DNA of 40,506 nucleotides from Oscillospiraceae bacterium (GTDB lineage: Bacteria > Bacillota > Clostridia > Oscillospirales > Acutalibacteraceae). The stretch's first letter is position 1; each line of letters begins with the position of its first letter. Of the stretch, positions 15,662 to 23,575 are shown piece after piece. The DNA is taken from NCBI GenBank assembly GCA_015066205.1, contig SVOV01000021.1:1-40506 (forward strand). Direction: 5' to 3'. The notes beneath the pieces were generated by a model that saw only the letters and a list, made by a program, of their open reading frames with translations, was not told the origin of the DNA and did no database searches. Both the position numbers and the translations under genes were made by a program.

Positions 15662-16657
15662 TTATGCCATTCTGTCAAGGGCCTCTGCCGTGATCTCATA
15701 TTTTGTAGCTTTTCCAGAAAGATATGCTTTTGCCTCTTCTATCATATAATAAGCCATTCTCTGAGGCTCTTTTCCCGTGCTTCCTGCAATATGGGGAGTG
15801 AGAATTGCATTATGACACCAGAAAAGGGGATTTATGTAAGGGAAATATTCCGCTTTCAGAACATCGCCGATAAAGGTAACGGACGGATGCAAAAGGAGCT
15901 TCAGAGCAAGCTGATATTCACTTACCTGAGCACCTCTTCCCGTATTAATAAAAGTTGAGTGCTTTTTCATTTTCTTAAAAAGAGAATAATTGAAAACATT
16001 CTTAAGCTCGGGCTTATTTGCAAGGTGGTTGCTTATGACATCGCAGGTGCTGAAAATCTCTTCAAGAGAAACAAGTCTTACATTAAGCTCATCTGCTTTT
16101 TCACGGGATACAAAGGGATCGTACGCAAAAATCTCAACATCAAGCTCGCCGAGCTTTTTGGCAACTGCCTGTCCTATGGCTCCGAGACCTATGAGACCTA
16201 CCTTACAGCCGAAATTTCCCACTGCTGTATTAGCAAATGCAAAGGATCTTAAGGGGAGGATACGGTAATTTTTAGCCGATTGAAAATAGCCCTTTGCAGC
16301 AAGAGAAATTAATGCAAATGTAAATTCAGCGACAGGCACTGCATTAGCTGCAAAGGCGCTGTATACTTTTATTCCGTTTTCAAGAAAAGGACGGGCAAAA
16401 TACTGAACGGTTCCCGCTGAATAAAAAACAGCCTTAAGTGACGGCATATATTCTTTTATCTCTTCTTTTGTAAAAACGGGCATTCCCCAGGTTGCAAAAG
16501 CTATCTCACAATCCCTTACAGCATCCTTATAGCTTTCTATATTTTTTTTGCTGATTCTCGGAGTAAGCTCTCCGAGCTTCTTCAGCTGAACTAAAACTTC
16601 TTCTGTGTAAACCTTTGAAAACTGAAGCTGATTGGATCCGAAAAGAGCAATTTTCAT
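15662..16657 (-). CDS. D-isomer-specific 2-hydroxyacid dehydrogenase
   Basis: 331 residues, with AAGGATTGG upstream of the ATG. The NAD-binding motif VGLIGLGAIGQAV gives Gly157-x-Gly159-xx-Gly162, followed by Asp180 at the end of beta-2, which favours NAD over NADP. The catalytic Arg is in INTGRG (Arg241) and the catalytic His in LTPHIAGST (His289); the expected Glu is probably Glu270. These enzymes reduce 2-keto acids or act on related hydroxyacids; the substrate cannot be read here. Placed two bases after the TIM-barrel gene and before the 702-residue protein, it may process a sugar acid released from a polysaccharide. Confidence 0.87.
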   Translation of the reverse strand: MKIALFGSNQLQFSKVYTEEVLVQLKKLGELTPRISKKNIESYKDAVRDCEIAFATWGMPVFTKEEIKEYMPSLKAVFYSAGTVQYFARPFLENGIKVYSAFAANAVPVAEFTFALISLAAKGYFQSAKNYRILPLRSFAFANTAVGNFGCKVGLIGLGAIGQAVAKKLGELDVEIFAYDPFVSREKADELNVRLVSLEEIFSTCDVISNHLANKPELKNVFNYSLFKKMKKHSTFINTGRGAQVSEYQLALKLLLHPSVTFIGDVLKAEYFPYINPLFWCHNAILTPHIAGSTGKEPQRMAYYMIEEAKAYLSGKATKYEITAEALDRMA

Positions 16658-16659
16658 TC

Positions 16660-17415
16660 TTATTTACCAATCCTTGTTTTTAATTTTGCAATGTCCTTTT
16701 TCATTGAAGAGGGAAGTCCGAAGCGTCCGAAAATATATGTATATTCAAGAAGAAGATTTCCGTCAAAGCCAACCTCGAGAAGTTTATCAAGAAGCTTGTC
16801 GATATAATCGGGATCATATTTCGGAAATTGTTCTCTTCTTTGCTCTGAATATGAAATATGAACGCTTTCAATAAACGGAACCGTTCTTTCTATTCTGTCA
16901 AGATCATAGCCGAGCTTTTTATATCTTGACTGAAAATAAGTCCTGAAATTATCCTTTCCCGAGTCTTCTCTTATGCGAAGAAATGCATCGGTATTGTTAT
17001 TGAAGGTATTGTCGTGACATTCGGGAATTACAAGGATACCGTATTTTTCGGCTTCATCGCACATATCCCTGATATCCTGAAGTATGCTTTGGTATTCTTT
17101 TTCATCCGTTTTTTCGCTGTCAGCCTTGCCGAGCCAGATTCTGATGCCTCGGGCGCCCAGCGTATCTGCAATTTCAAGTATCCTTTGCCATTCCTGATTG
17201 TCTTTGCTGCCTGCCCTATAGTAGCTTGCATATGAGCTTATGCTGATTCCTGCCTTATCGCAGAGCTCCTTTGCTTTTTTTGCGTCGTCAATACATCTCA
17301 CATGTAAATCTCCGCCCCATTCAATACAGTCAATTTCAGCTTCCTTTGCAAGTGTGACAATTCTTTCAAGGCTTCTTATCTGCCTGAATGTCGTTGTTGT
17401 AAATCCGATCTTCAT
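16660..17415 (-). CDS. Sugar phosphate isomerase/epimerase (xylose-isomerase-like TIM barrel)
   Basis: 251 residues, with CGGAGAAAAG before the ATG. MKIGFTTTTFRQI, then IDCIEWGGDLH, GISISSYASYY, IRIWLGKAD, YGILVIPECHDNTF, IESVHISYSE and GFDGNLLLEYTYIFG follow the strands of the AP-endonuclease-2/xylose isomerase-like barrel. Metal-site candidates are Glu33, Glu and His in PECHD, and Glu in LLEYT. Members include IolE/IolI, hydroxypyruvate isomerase and tagatose epimerases. In this operon a sugar or keto-acid isomerisation feeding the next gene, a 2-hydroxyacid dehydrogenase, is plausible. The exact reaction is not visible. Confidence 0.82.
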   Translation of the reverse strand: MKIGFTTTTFRQIRSLERIVTLAKEAEIDCIEWGGDLHVRCIDDAKKAKELCDKAGISISSYASYYRAGSKDNQEWQRILEIADTLGARGIRIWLGKADSEKTDEKEYQSILQDIRDMCDEAEKYGILVIPECHDNTFNNNTDAFLRIREDSGKDNFRTYFQSRYKKLGYDLDRIERTVPFIESVHISYSEQRREQFPKYDPDYIDKLLDKLLEVGFDGNLLLEYTYIFGRFGLPSSMKKDIAKLKTRIGK

Positions 17416-17433
17416 ATCTTTTCTCCGTTTGTT

Positions 17434-18732
17434 TCAGTTTACGGGGGAAAATCTCACGGGAGGGGTTGATTCATCAATAACCATAAATTCATAACCGTTT
17501 TTAAGTCCGAATTCAATTATGCTTTTCACTGCCTCAACCGTGGTATTCTTTATATCGTGCATAAGCACAATTGCTGTTTTGCGGTTTTTTAACTGATTAA
17601 TTGTAGTGCTTGCTATCTTTGATGAGCTGTAGCCGAGGGTGTCACAGCAGTCAATATTCCAGTCATAATATCGGTAACCCTTTTCCGTCATGGTTTTTGA
17701 GAGAACAGACATAATTCCTCTTGAATAGCTTCGGCTTACCGTATTATTTGTTCCGCCGGGAAAACGGAAGATTTTTGTATCAATACCCGTTTCATCCTCA
17801 ATGATCTTATGCATTGCATTAAAGTCTTTGAGATAGCTTTCTTTACTTGAATAAATTGACCATTGATGTGTAAGGGTATGAACACCGAGAGTGTGTCCGT
17901 CTTGGGCAATTTTTTTGATAAGGCTTTTATATCTCGGCATCTGATTTGTTACAAAGAAAGTTGCTTTGACATTGTACTCCTTAAGATATCCGAGAAGCTT
18001 TTCCGTATACGGTCCGGGACCGTCATCAAAGGTAAGATATATGCTTTTTGCTTTATCGGAGGTTATTTTGAAAGAGCATTTTTTACAGGTCTTTGATTTT
18101 GAATTATCATTGACCTCCCAATATGAAAAGCTGTGTCCCTGTGCTTTTTCGGTCGCTACGGGCTTTTCCTTATAAGAACAGACCGTGCAGTATATTGTTT
18201 CAGTTCCGTCCGTTGTGCAGGTTGCTTTCTTTATGCTCTTTTTGAGAGTATGTCCTTTTGCCTGCACTATATCGGTTTTCTCACCGCTTTTATAGGAGCA
18301 GTCTTTACAGCGTTTTTCGGTGTAGCCTTCTTTTGTGCAGGTTGCCTTTATTTTAATTGAGATGATCTCGTGTCCGCGGAGAATACATTTTATGCTGTCA
18401 AGACCGACAGAAATGCGAAGAACCGTTCTTGCATCATCAGAAGTAATTTCTTTGTCCGAATTCATATCTCCGTAAAGAAGAATATTTTCCGTTGTTTCTT
18501 CTAAACCGACACAGGCTCTTAGAATAACTCTTGCATCGGTTGCCGTAATTTTGCCGTTTTGGTCGATGTCACCGAAAGAATTTTCATTAAAAACATCAGT
18601 ATTACCGTTTTCGCAGGACGGTTCTTCTGTTGCATCAGATATGTTTTCAGTACCGTAAGCAGAAAAAGAACAGCTGAAAATGAGAATAAGAACAAGCAGA
18701 CTGCTTGAGAATTTTATCAATAAATTTTTCAT
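17434..18732 (-). CDS. Secreted polysaccharide deacetylase with dockerin and Cys-rich repeats
   Basis: 432 residues. Signal peptide 1-27. A type I dockerin spans about 53-111, with two calcium loops: Asp55, Asp57, Asn59 and Asp66, then Asp89, Asn91, Asp93 and Asp100. Residues 120-222 hold three GH...CT/C..C modules (Cys132, 142, 145; 172, 182, 185; 216, 219). From 230 on comes a NodB deacetylase domain: LTFDDGP (Asp236, Asp237), HTLTHQW (His285, His289), RFPGG (323-327) and LMHD (His392). The catalytic set is complete. NodB enzymes deacetylate peptidoglycan, chitin or xylan. The dockerin implies docking on a cohesin scaffold, which is not in this window. It is third in the operon, 15 bp after the rRNA methyltransferase gene. 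Confidence 0.9.
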   Translation of the reverse strand: MKNLLIKFSSSLLVLILIFSCSFSAYGTENISDATEEPSCENGNTDVFNENSFGDIDQNGKITATDARVILRACVGLEETTENILLYGDMNSDKEITSDDARTVLRISVGLDSIKCILRGHEIISIKIKATCTKEGYTEKRCKDCSYKSGEKTDIVQAKGHTLKKSIKKATCTTDGTETIYCTVCSYKEKPVATEKAQGHSFSYWEVNDNSKSKTCKKCSFKITSDKAKSIYLTFDDGPGPYTEKLLGYLKEYNVKATFFVTNQMPRYKSLIKKIAQDGHTLGVHTLTHQWSIYSSKESYLKDFNAMHKIIEDETGIDTKIFRFPGGTNNTVSRSYSRGIMSVLSKTMTEKGYRYYDWNIDCCDTLGYSSSKIASTTINQLKNRKTAIVLMHDIKNTTVEAVKSIIEFGLKNGYEFMVIDESTPPVRFSPVN

Positions 18733-18747
18733 ATTTTTTTCCTTAAA

Positions 18748-20109
18748 TCAGATATTTTTAAGACGAAGTCCCTTAGGATAATGGTTTTTGGCATTTCCGT
18801 TTACGACCTTTGCACCGCCTACGGCACAGCCGTTTACGGTAACAACTGCCCAGCCGTTTTTACAGTCGGCTTTTATTTCTTCCCCGTGAAGATATTTTCT
18901 GATTTCTTCGCTGTCCTCCGAAAGCTCTATTTTTCTGACAAAATCCTTGCCGTATGCCATAAAAAACTGATGGTGAGGCTGGACATAATTCTTTTTTATT
19001 TCTCCGATGGTAACACCGCAGCAAAACGCCGCGCCGTCGGGAATATAAAGGTCAGAGGAAAAGAATACGGGATTTCCGTTATATATCTTAATTGAAGACT
19101 CATCATAGCTTATGAGAGTATCATCCAGAAAATCAGTAAGAACTTTTTCGGTCTTCGTTTTTTTTCTGTCGGAAAAGGCTTTTTCAGAAGAAGAGGGGAG
19201 TGTGTTTTTCAGGACAGCCATAAACTGACCCTCACCCGGAGCTTTATGAGGATAGAAGCGCCTGCAGAGGGAAATGTTTTCTGTTTTACACCCTTCAAAA
19301 TAAATTCCGTCACAGGTCATTTCCTTTACCTTATCATTGACCTCAACAAGAGTAAACTGCGGATGGGCATCAAGAAAGCTGTCGATAAGCTTCTCATTTT
19401 CCTCCAACGAAAAGGTGCAGGTGGCATATATTATATACCCGCCGTCCTTTAACAGCTCAACTGCATTTTCAAGGATCTCTTCCTGTCTTTTTGCACACAT
19501 AAGAACATTTTCTTCGCTCCATTCACTGACGGCAATTTCTTCCTTTCGGAACATTCCTTCACCCGAGCAGGGAGCGTCGCACATAATAAGATCAAATGTT
19601 TTCGGGAAATAACGGATGAGCTTTTTTGTATCCATACAGGTCGTGACGGTGTTTTTAAGCCCCAGCCTTTCAATATTTCCCGTGAGGATCTTGCATCTTG
19701 AAGAAATGATTTCATTGGAAACAAGAACGCCGTCTTCACCAATCTTCGTTTTAAGCTGAGTGCTTTTTCCGCCGGGAGCGGCGCACATATCAAGTATTTT
19801 CCAATCGGGAGAAATATCAATGCATTCAGCAGGAGCCATAGCGGCAGGCTCCTGAATATAAATAAGCCCTGCGTGGTGGAATGGATGATTTCCGGCCTTA
19901 TCGTATTTAAGATAAAAACCGTTTTCAACATAGGGAATTTTTTCTTTTCCGAAAATGGAGAGCTTATCATATTCCGACGGCGAAACCTTTTCTGTATTGA
20001 TACGGAAGCCTTTTACGGGTTCGCGTTCAAGAGATGTCTTATATTCCGAAAACTCCTCACCTAAAATTGATTTCATCCGTTCTTCAAATTTTACTGGCAG
20101 TTTGATCAT
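18748..20109 (-). CDS. RsmB/RsmF-type rRNA m5C methyltransferase
   Basis: 453 residues, with CGGAG before the ATG. SAM-binding motif LDMCAAPGGKSTQL (106-119), motif IV DAPCSGEGMF with Cys181 and motif VI ATCTFSLEENE with catalytic Cys231 define the NOL1/NOP2/Sun m5C family. The C-terminal part (from about 310) matches the PUA-like RNA-binding extension of RsmF/YebU-type enzymes, as in the Firmicutes enzyme acting on 16S rRNA. The target base cannot be told from sequence. It is four bases downstream of rsmE, so two 16S rRNA modifiers are co-expressed. Confidence 0.9.
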   Translation of the reverse strand: MIKLPVKFEERMKSILGEEFSEYKTSLEREPVKGFRINTEKVSPSEYDKLSIFGKEKIPYVENGFYLKYDKAGNHPFHHAGLIYIQEPAAMAPAECIDISPDWKILDMCAAPGGKSTQLKTKIGEDGVLVSNEIISSRCKILTGNIERLGLKNTVTTCMDTKKLIRYFPKTFDLIMCDAPCSGEGMFRKEEIAVSEWSEENVLMCAKRQEEILENAVELLKDGGYIIYATCTFSLEENEKLIDSFLDAHPQFTLVEVNDKVKEMTCDGIYFEGCKTENISLCRRFYPHKAPGEGQFMAVLKNTLPSSSEKAFSDRKKTKTEKVLTDFLDDTLISYDESSIKIYNGNPVFFSSDLYIPDGAAFCCGVTIGEIKKNYVQPHHQFFMAYGKDFVRKIELSEDSEEIRKYLHGEEIKADCKNGWAVVTVNGCAVGGAKVVNGNAKNHYPKGLRLKNI

Positions 20110-20113
20110 AGCT

Positions 20114-20860
20114 TTACTCCGATAAATTCATTTCTGCATGAAGCATTAACAGAGAAACAGCAGATATTGCCGCTGTTTCTGTTCTCAGTATTCTTTTTCC
20201 GAGGGATAATATTTTAGCTCCGAGCTTCTTTGCGGCTTCAATTTCTTTTTCGTCAAAACCGCCCTCAGGACCGATGAAAACCGCAATATCCATTCCTGCT
20301 CTGATTTCCTTTAAAGCGTTTTTTGTGCTTTCCATTCCGTTTTCCGATTCAAAGGGGACTAAGATCATATCATATGATGAGGCTTCACTAAGTGCTTCTC
20401 TGAATGATACTATATTTCTGATTTCGGGAATTATGTTTCTTTTGCTCTGCTTTGCCGCGCTTTCGGAAATAGCTTGCCAGCGTTCAAGCTTACTCTTTTT
20501 CTTTTTGTCTTCAATTTTTACAATACATCTGCTCATTTCTGTGGGGGTTATGCTGAAAACACCAAGCTCGGCGGTCTTCTGGATAATCAATTCAAGTTTG
20601 TCGCTTTTCGGAAGTCCCTGAAACAGATGAATGTTTACGGGAAGCTCCGTAGACTGATAGTTTTCTTCAATAATTCCCGCAATTACGCTGTCGTTTTCAA
20701 AGGACAGAAGCCTGCATAAGCTGCTGATGCCGTTTTCGCTCACAAGAAATGTATCGCCCTCATGCATCCGCAGCACATTTTTTATGTGGTTATAGTCCGT
20801 CCCGCTTATATAATACTTACCGTCCGCTCTGCAGTTTTCCGTAACAAAAAAATTGAACAT
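20114..20860 (-). CDS. rsmE: 16S rRNA (uracil(1498)-N3)-methyltransferase
   Basis: 248 residues from the ATG at 20860-20858, preceded by ACGGTGA; an in-frame GTG three codons earlier lies inside that site. The N-terminal PUA-like part reads FFVTENCRADGKYYISGTDYNHIKNVLRM. The SPOUT domain has QKTAELGVFSITP, a serine-rich KLERWQAISESAAKQSKR motif and the knot GPEGGFDEKEIEAA ... LGKRILRTETAA. These are full-length RsmE hallmarks. The enzyme methylates U1498 of 16S rRNA. It heads a six-gene operon under the promoter 20895-20923 that also carries carbohydrate-active genes, an unusual mix. Confidence 0.95.
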   Translation of the reverse strand: MFNFFVTENCRADGKYYISGTDYNHIKNVLRMHEGDTFLVSENGISSLCRLLSFENDSVIAGIIEENYQSTELPVNIHLFQGLPKSDKLELIIQKTAELGVFSITPTEMSRCIVKIEDKKKKSKLERWQAISESAAKQSKRNIIPEIRNIVSFREALSEASSYDMILVPFESENGMESTKNALKEIRAGMDIAVFIGPEGGFDEKEIEAAKKLGAKILSLGKRILRTETAAISAVSLLMLHAEMNLSE

Positions 20861-20894
20861 TTTATTCACCGTTGTAATATTTATTATTATTTAT

Positions 20895-20923
20895 ATGATA
20901 AACTATTTTACAGCGGTGTGCAA
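20895..20923 (-). promoter_or_regulatory. Sigma-A promoter of the rsmE operon
   Basis: On the minus strand TTGCAC (20923-20918), 17 bp and TATCAT (20900-20895). It is back to back with the radical SAM promoter. Confidence 0.65.
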
Positions 20924-20935
20924 CAATATTTTTTA

Positions 20936-20964
20936 TTGCCAATATGGTTAAGTTAATATATAAT
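20936..20964 (+). promoter_or_regulatory. Sigma-A promoter of the radical SAM locus
   Basis: TTGCCA (20936-20941), 17 bp and a consensus TATAAT (20959-20964), 56 bp before the radical SAM start. Confidence 0.75.
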
Positions 20965-21020
20965 AAAACTATAAAACGGTTAAGTATGAATCGGTAGAAT
21001 TGTGATCAGGAGATTAAATT

Positions 21021-22397
21021 ATGGGACTTTTCAATAAAATCGGACAGCTGAAAGAGTATAAAGAGGGAATTCAGCATTGCACCTTTAATCCCGACGGACC
21101 GGGTGTTGTCAGAATTCATCTTATTCCCCCGAAATTCAGATGGTTTTCTTCCGATTCTTATATAGTGATTCTTAACGGATATTATCTTCTCCCCGTGGGC
21201 TTTTCCTGGGCAATAGTGCTTTCATCCTTTATAAAAGAAGTCAATAAGTTTGATTCAAAGGAAATAACGCCCGAGGACGAAGCACTTATTGAAAGAAATA
21301 CGGTTAAAAGAGTACAGAAGATCTATCCTTTATTGGAGTCCTCTTTTATAAGAAGTGATCTTTATGAGATTCTTGATATCATATTTTCAGTTGCAAGAGG
21401 TGAAGCTCCCGAGTGTGCAATAGAAAAGCTTTCTATCCGTTCATATGCCGACAGTATGACGGCCCCTCACAGAATGGATCTTATGATAAGCGCAATGACG
21501 GATAAAAGGGGAAACTGGAACTGTAATCAGAAATGTAAATTCTGTTATGCGGCAGGACAGAGTAAAAGCTCTCTTCCCGAGCTTTCAACAGAAGACTGGA
21601 AAAAAATTATCGTAAATTTAAGAAAGGCACGGGTGCCGATGCTGACCTTTACAGGCGGTGAGCCTACAATGAGAGAGGATCTTCCGGAGCTTGTATCCTT
21701 TTCAAAATGGTTTGTTACAAGGCTTAATACAAACGGAGTTATGCTTACTAAGGAGCTTTGTGAAAATCTTAAGGCGGCAGGACTTGACAGTGTGCAGATA
21801 ACGCTTTACAGCTGTGTTGAGGAAATACATAATGAACTGGTCGGTTCATCTCATTTCTTGGATACTGTTCAGGGAATAAAAAATGCAGTTGAGGCAGGAC
21901 TTGATATCAGTATAAACACTCCTCTTTGCAAGCTTAATTCCGACTACGGCAGTACATTGCGGTTTATCCGCTCTCTCGGTGTCAGTTTTGTTACCGTAAG
22001 CGGTATTATATGTACGGGCTTTGCAAAAAACTCGTATGAAGAAGCTGATCTTACCGAAGAGGAGCTTTTCGGGATAATAAAAGATGCAAAGGATTTCTGC
22101 AATAAGAACGGAATGGAAATTGATTTCACTTCTCCCGGTCTTATATCAAAAGAAAAGCTTGAAGAAATTGGTATGAATGTTCCGATGTGCGGTGCAGCTC
22201 TCAGTAATATGGCTGTATGTCCCGACGGAACGGTTGTTCCCTGTCAAAGCTGGCTCGGGACAGAAAACGGACTCGGAAACATTCTTACAGACGATTTTTC
22301 GGTAATATGGAACAATGATAAATGTAAAAAACTGCGGAAGCTTTCCGAAACGGAAGCTCTCCTCTGTCCTTTCAGGTGTAAGGAGATGATAAAATAA
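21021..22397 (+). CDS. Radical SAM/SPASM protein, candidate modifier of the adjoining Cys-Ala tail protein
   Basis: 458 residues, with CAGGAGA before the ATG. The cluster motif CNQKCKFC (Cys168, Cys172, Cys175; CX3CX2C) is followed by GGEPTMRED (212-220), a radical SAM barrel and a C-terminal auxiliary-cluster region with Cys390, Cys400, Cys408, Cys435, Cys449 and Cys453, arranged as a SPASM domain (CGAALSNMAVCPDGTVVPCQS ... CPFRC). Before the barrel lie about 160 residues with no domain I can name; the part around 45-110 might be a peptide-recognition (RRE/PqqD-like) fold. SPASM enzymes mostly install thioether or carbon links in ribosomal peptides. Its stop codon overlaps by one base the start of a protein ending in Cys-Ala repeats, so that tail is the natural candidate substrate (inference). 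Confidence 0.85.
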   Translation: MGLFNKIGQLKEYKEGIQHCTFNPDGPGVVRIHLIPPKFRWFSSDSYIVILNGYYLLPVGFSWAIVLSSFIKEVNKFDSKEITPEDEALIERNTVKRVQKIYPLLESSFIRSDLYEILDIIFSVARGEAPECAIEKLSIRSYADSMTAPHRMDLMISAMTDKRGNWNCNQKCKFCYAAGQSKSSLPELSTEDWKKIIVNLRKARVPMLTFTGGEPTMREDLPELVSFSKWFVTRLNTNGVMLTKELCENLKAAGLDSVQITLYSCVEEIHNELVGSSHFLDTVQGIKNAVEAGLDISINTPLCKLNSDYGSTLRFIRSLGVSFVTVSGIICTGFAKNSYEEADLTEEELFGIIKDAKDFCNKNGMEIDFTSPGLISKEKLEEIGMNVPMCGAALSNMAVCPDGTVVPCQSWLGTENGLGNILTDDFSVIWNNDKCKKLRKLSETEALLCPFRCKEMIK

Positions 22398-23509
22398 TGG
22401 GAAAAAGGAAAAGAAACAAAAAGAAGACTGAAGCCGCTGAAAAAATGACTTTTTCGGAAAAAGAGGTTTATCTGAAAAGAAGACTGCCCGTTAAAAACAT
22501 AATCTTTCTTGTTATTCTTGTGCTTATTCAGGCTGTGCTTATAATATTTGCTCTCAATATTCCCGATGCATCTCCCAAGGATATTATAAATGATTACAGA
22601 ATTACTGTTGAACCGAAATCAGACGGTACTCTCGACCTTGATTATTCATTTAACTGGACTGCAGTTGACAGCTCAGAGGAGCTTCAATGGGTCGAGATCG
22701 GAATGCCTAACGAAAACTATACTGTCGATGAGTATTCTTTAAGCGATAATATAAACGGCTTTGAAAAATATTCATACAACGGCAAGGTTACATTAAGGCT
22801 GTTTTTTGAAGAATCATACATAGACGGCGAAACCTTTGATTTCGGTTTTTCCGTAAATCAGAAGAGTATGCTTTGCCGTAATGACGGCGGATATTTCTAC
22901 GAATTTATACCGTCCTGGTTTAATTCCGTTCCCGTAAAAAGCTTCTGTATTTCTTGGAAGAATTCGGAAAATATAAAATATTCAGAATATGATTTTCTGA
23001 AGGACGGATATATAAACTGGAGCGGAGAGCTTCCCTGCGGCGAATATATAAAAATAAATGTGTCCTATAATGATGCCTTCTTCGATGAAACGGCAGCTGT
23101 AACGGCATATACTCCGTTTGATCCGAGCGGAGTTTATAATGATCTTTCAGCAGAAAAGTGGGCTCCGACGGTTATTATGATAATGTTTGTTGTTTTACTG
23201 GGTGTTATAGAGCTTCACAGTATCGACAGTCTTGTGTCATATGTCAGAGGACGCGGCTTTCTCAGAAGCTACGGACAGTATGTGCATCTTTACGGCGGGC
23301 TTAATCCCGTGCAGAAGCACATCAGTATGGTAAATGCAAGAAGGACATTCGGCACAACGGGAAGGGGTGTCGGTCACCGAAGCGGAGTAGGATTTACCTC
23401 GGGCGGCTGTGCGTGTGCCTGTGCATGTGCTTGTGCCGGCGGCGGAAGAGCCGGTTGCAGTCAGAAGGATACCGCTTCTTTTTCCAGAATTTATTCAGAG
23501 AATGAATAA
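22397..23509 (+). CDS. Two-helix membrane protein with a C-terminal (Cys-Ala)5-GGGRAGC tail
   Basis: 370 residues; the ATG shares its first base with the radical SAM stop (TAATG). A basic N-terminus is followed by membrane helix 1 (about 33-53), an extracytoplasmic beta-rich domain (about 60-250, weakly like DUF2207), membrane helix 2 (about 255-272) and a cytosolic tail. The tail has FTSGGCACACACACAGGG with Cys338, 340, 342, 344 and 346, then RAGC (Cys354) and an acidic end. The alanine codons in the repeat are GCG, GCC, GCA, GCT and GCC, so the repeat is kept at protein level and is not a slipped microsatellite. It may be a radical-SAM modified peptide on a membrane stalk, or a metal-binding tail. 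I know of no function for it. Confidence 0.8.
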   Translation: MGKRKRNKKKTEAAEKMTFSEKEVYLKRRLPVKNIIFLVILVLIQAVLIIFALNIPDASPKDIINDYRITVEPKSDGTLDLDYSFNWTAVDSSEELQWVEIGMPNENYTVDEYSLSDNINGFEKYSYNGKVTLRLFFEESYIDGETFDFGFSVNQKSMLCRNDGGYFYEFIPSWFNSVPVKSFCISWKNSENIKYSEYDFLKDGYINWSGELPCGEYIKINVSYNDAFFDETAAVTAYTPFDPSGVYNDLSAEKWAPTVIMIMFVVLLGVIELHSIDSLVSYVRGRGFLRSYGQYVHLYGGLNPVQKHISMVNARRTFGTTGRGVGHRSGVGFTSGGCACACACACAGGGRAGCSQKDTASFSRIYSENE

Positions 23510-23518
23510 AAAAAACAT

Positions 23519-23547
23519 TTTACAAAAGAAATTCATTATGATATAAT
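23519..23547 (+). promoter_or_regulatory. Sigma-A promoter of the second GPH transporter
   Basis: TTTACA (23519-23524), 17 bp and TATAAT (23542-23547), in the 66-bp gap after the Cys-Ala protein. The transporter can therefore be expressed apart from the radical SAM pair. Confidence 0.7.
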
Positions 23548-23575
23548 GTAACAAATAAATAAGGTTGGTGAAAGA

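Noticed and set aside
23408-23437. Cys-Ala repeat as a simple DNA microsatellite
   Set aside because: Ala codons differ at nearly every repeat, so a slipped repeat does not explain it.
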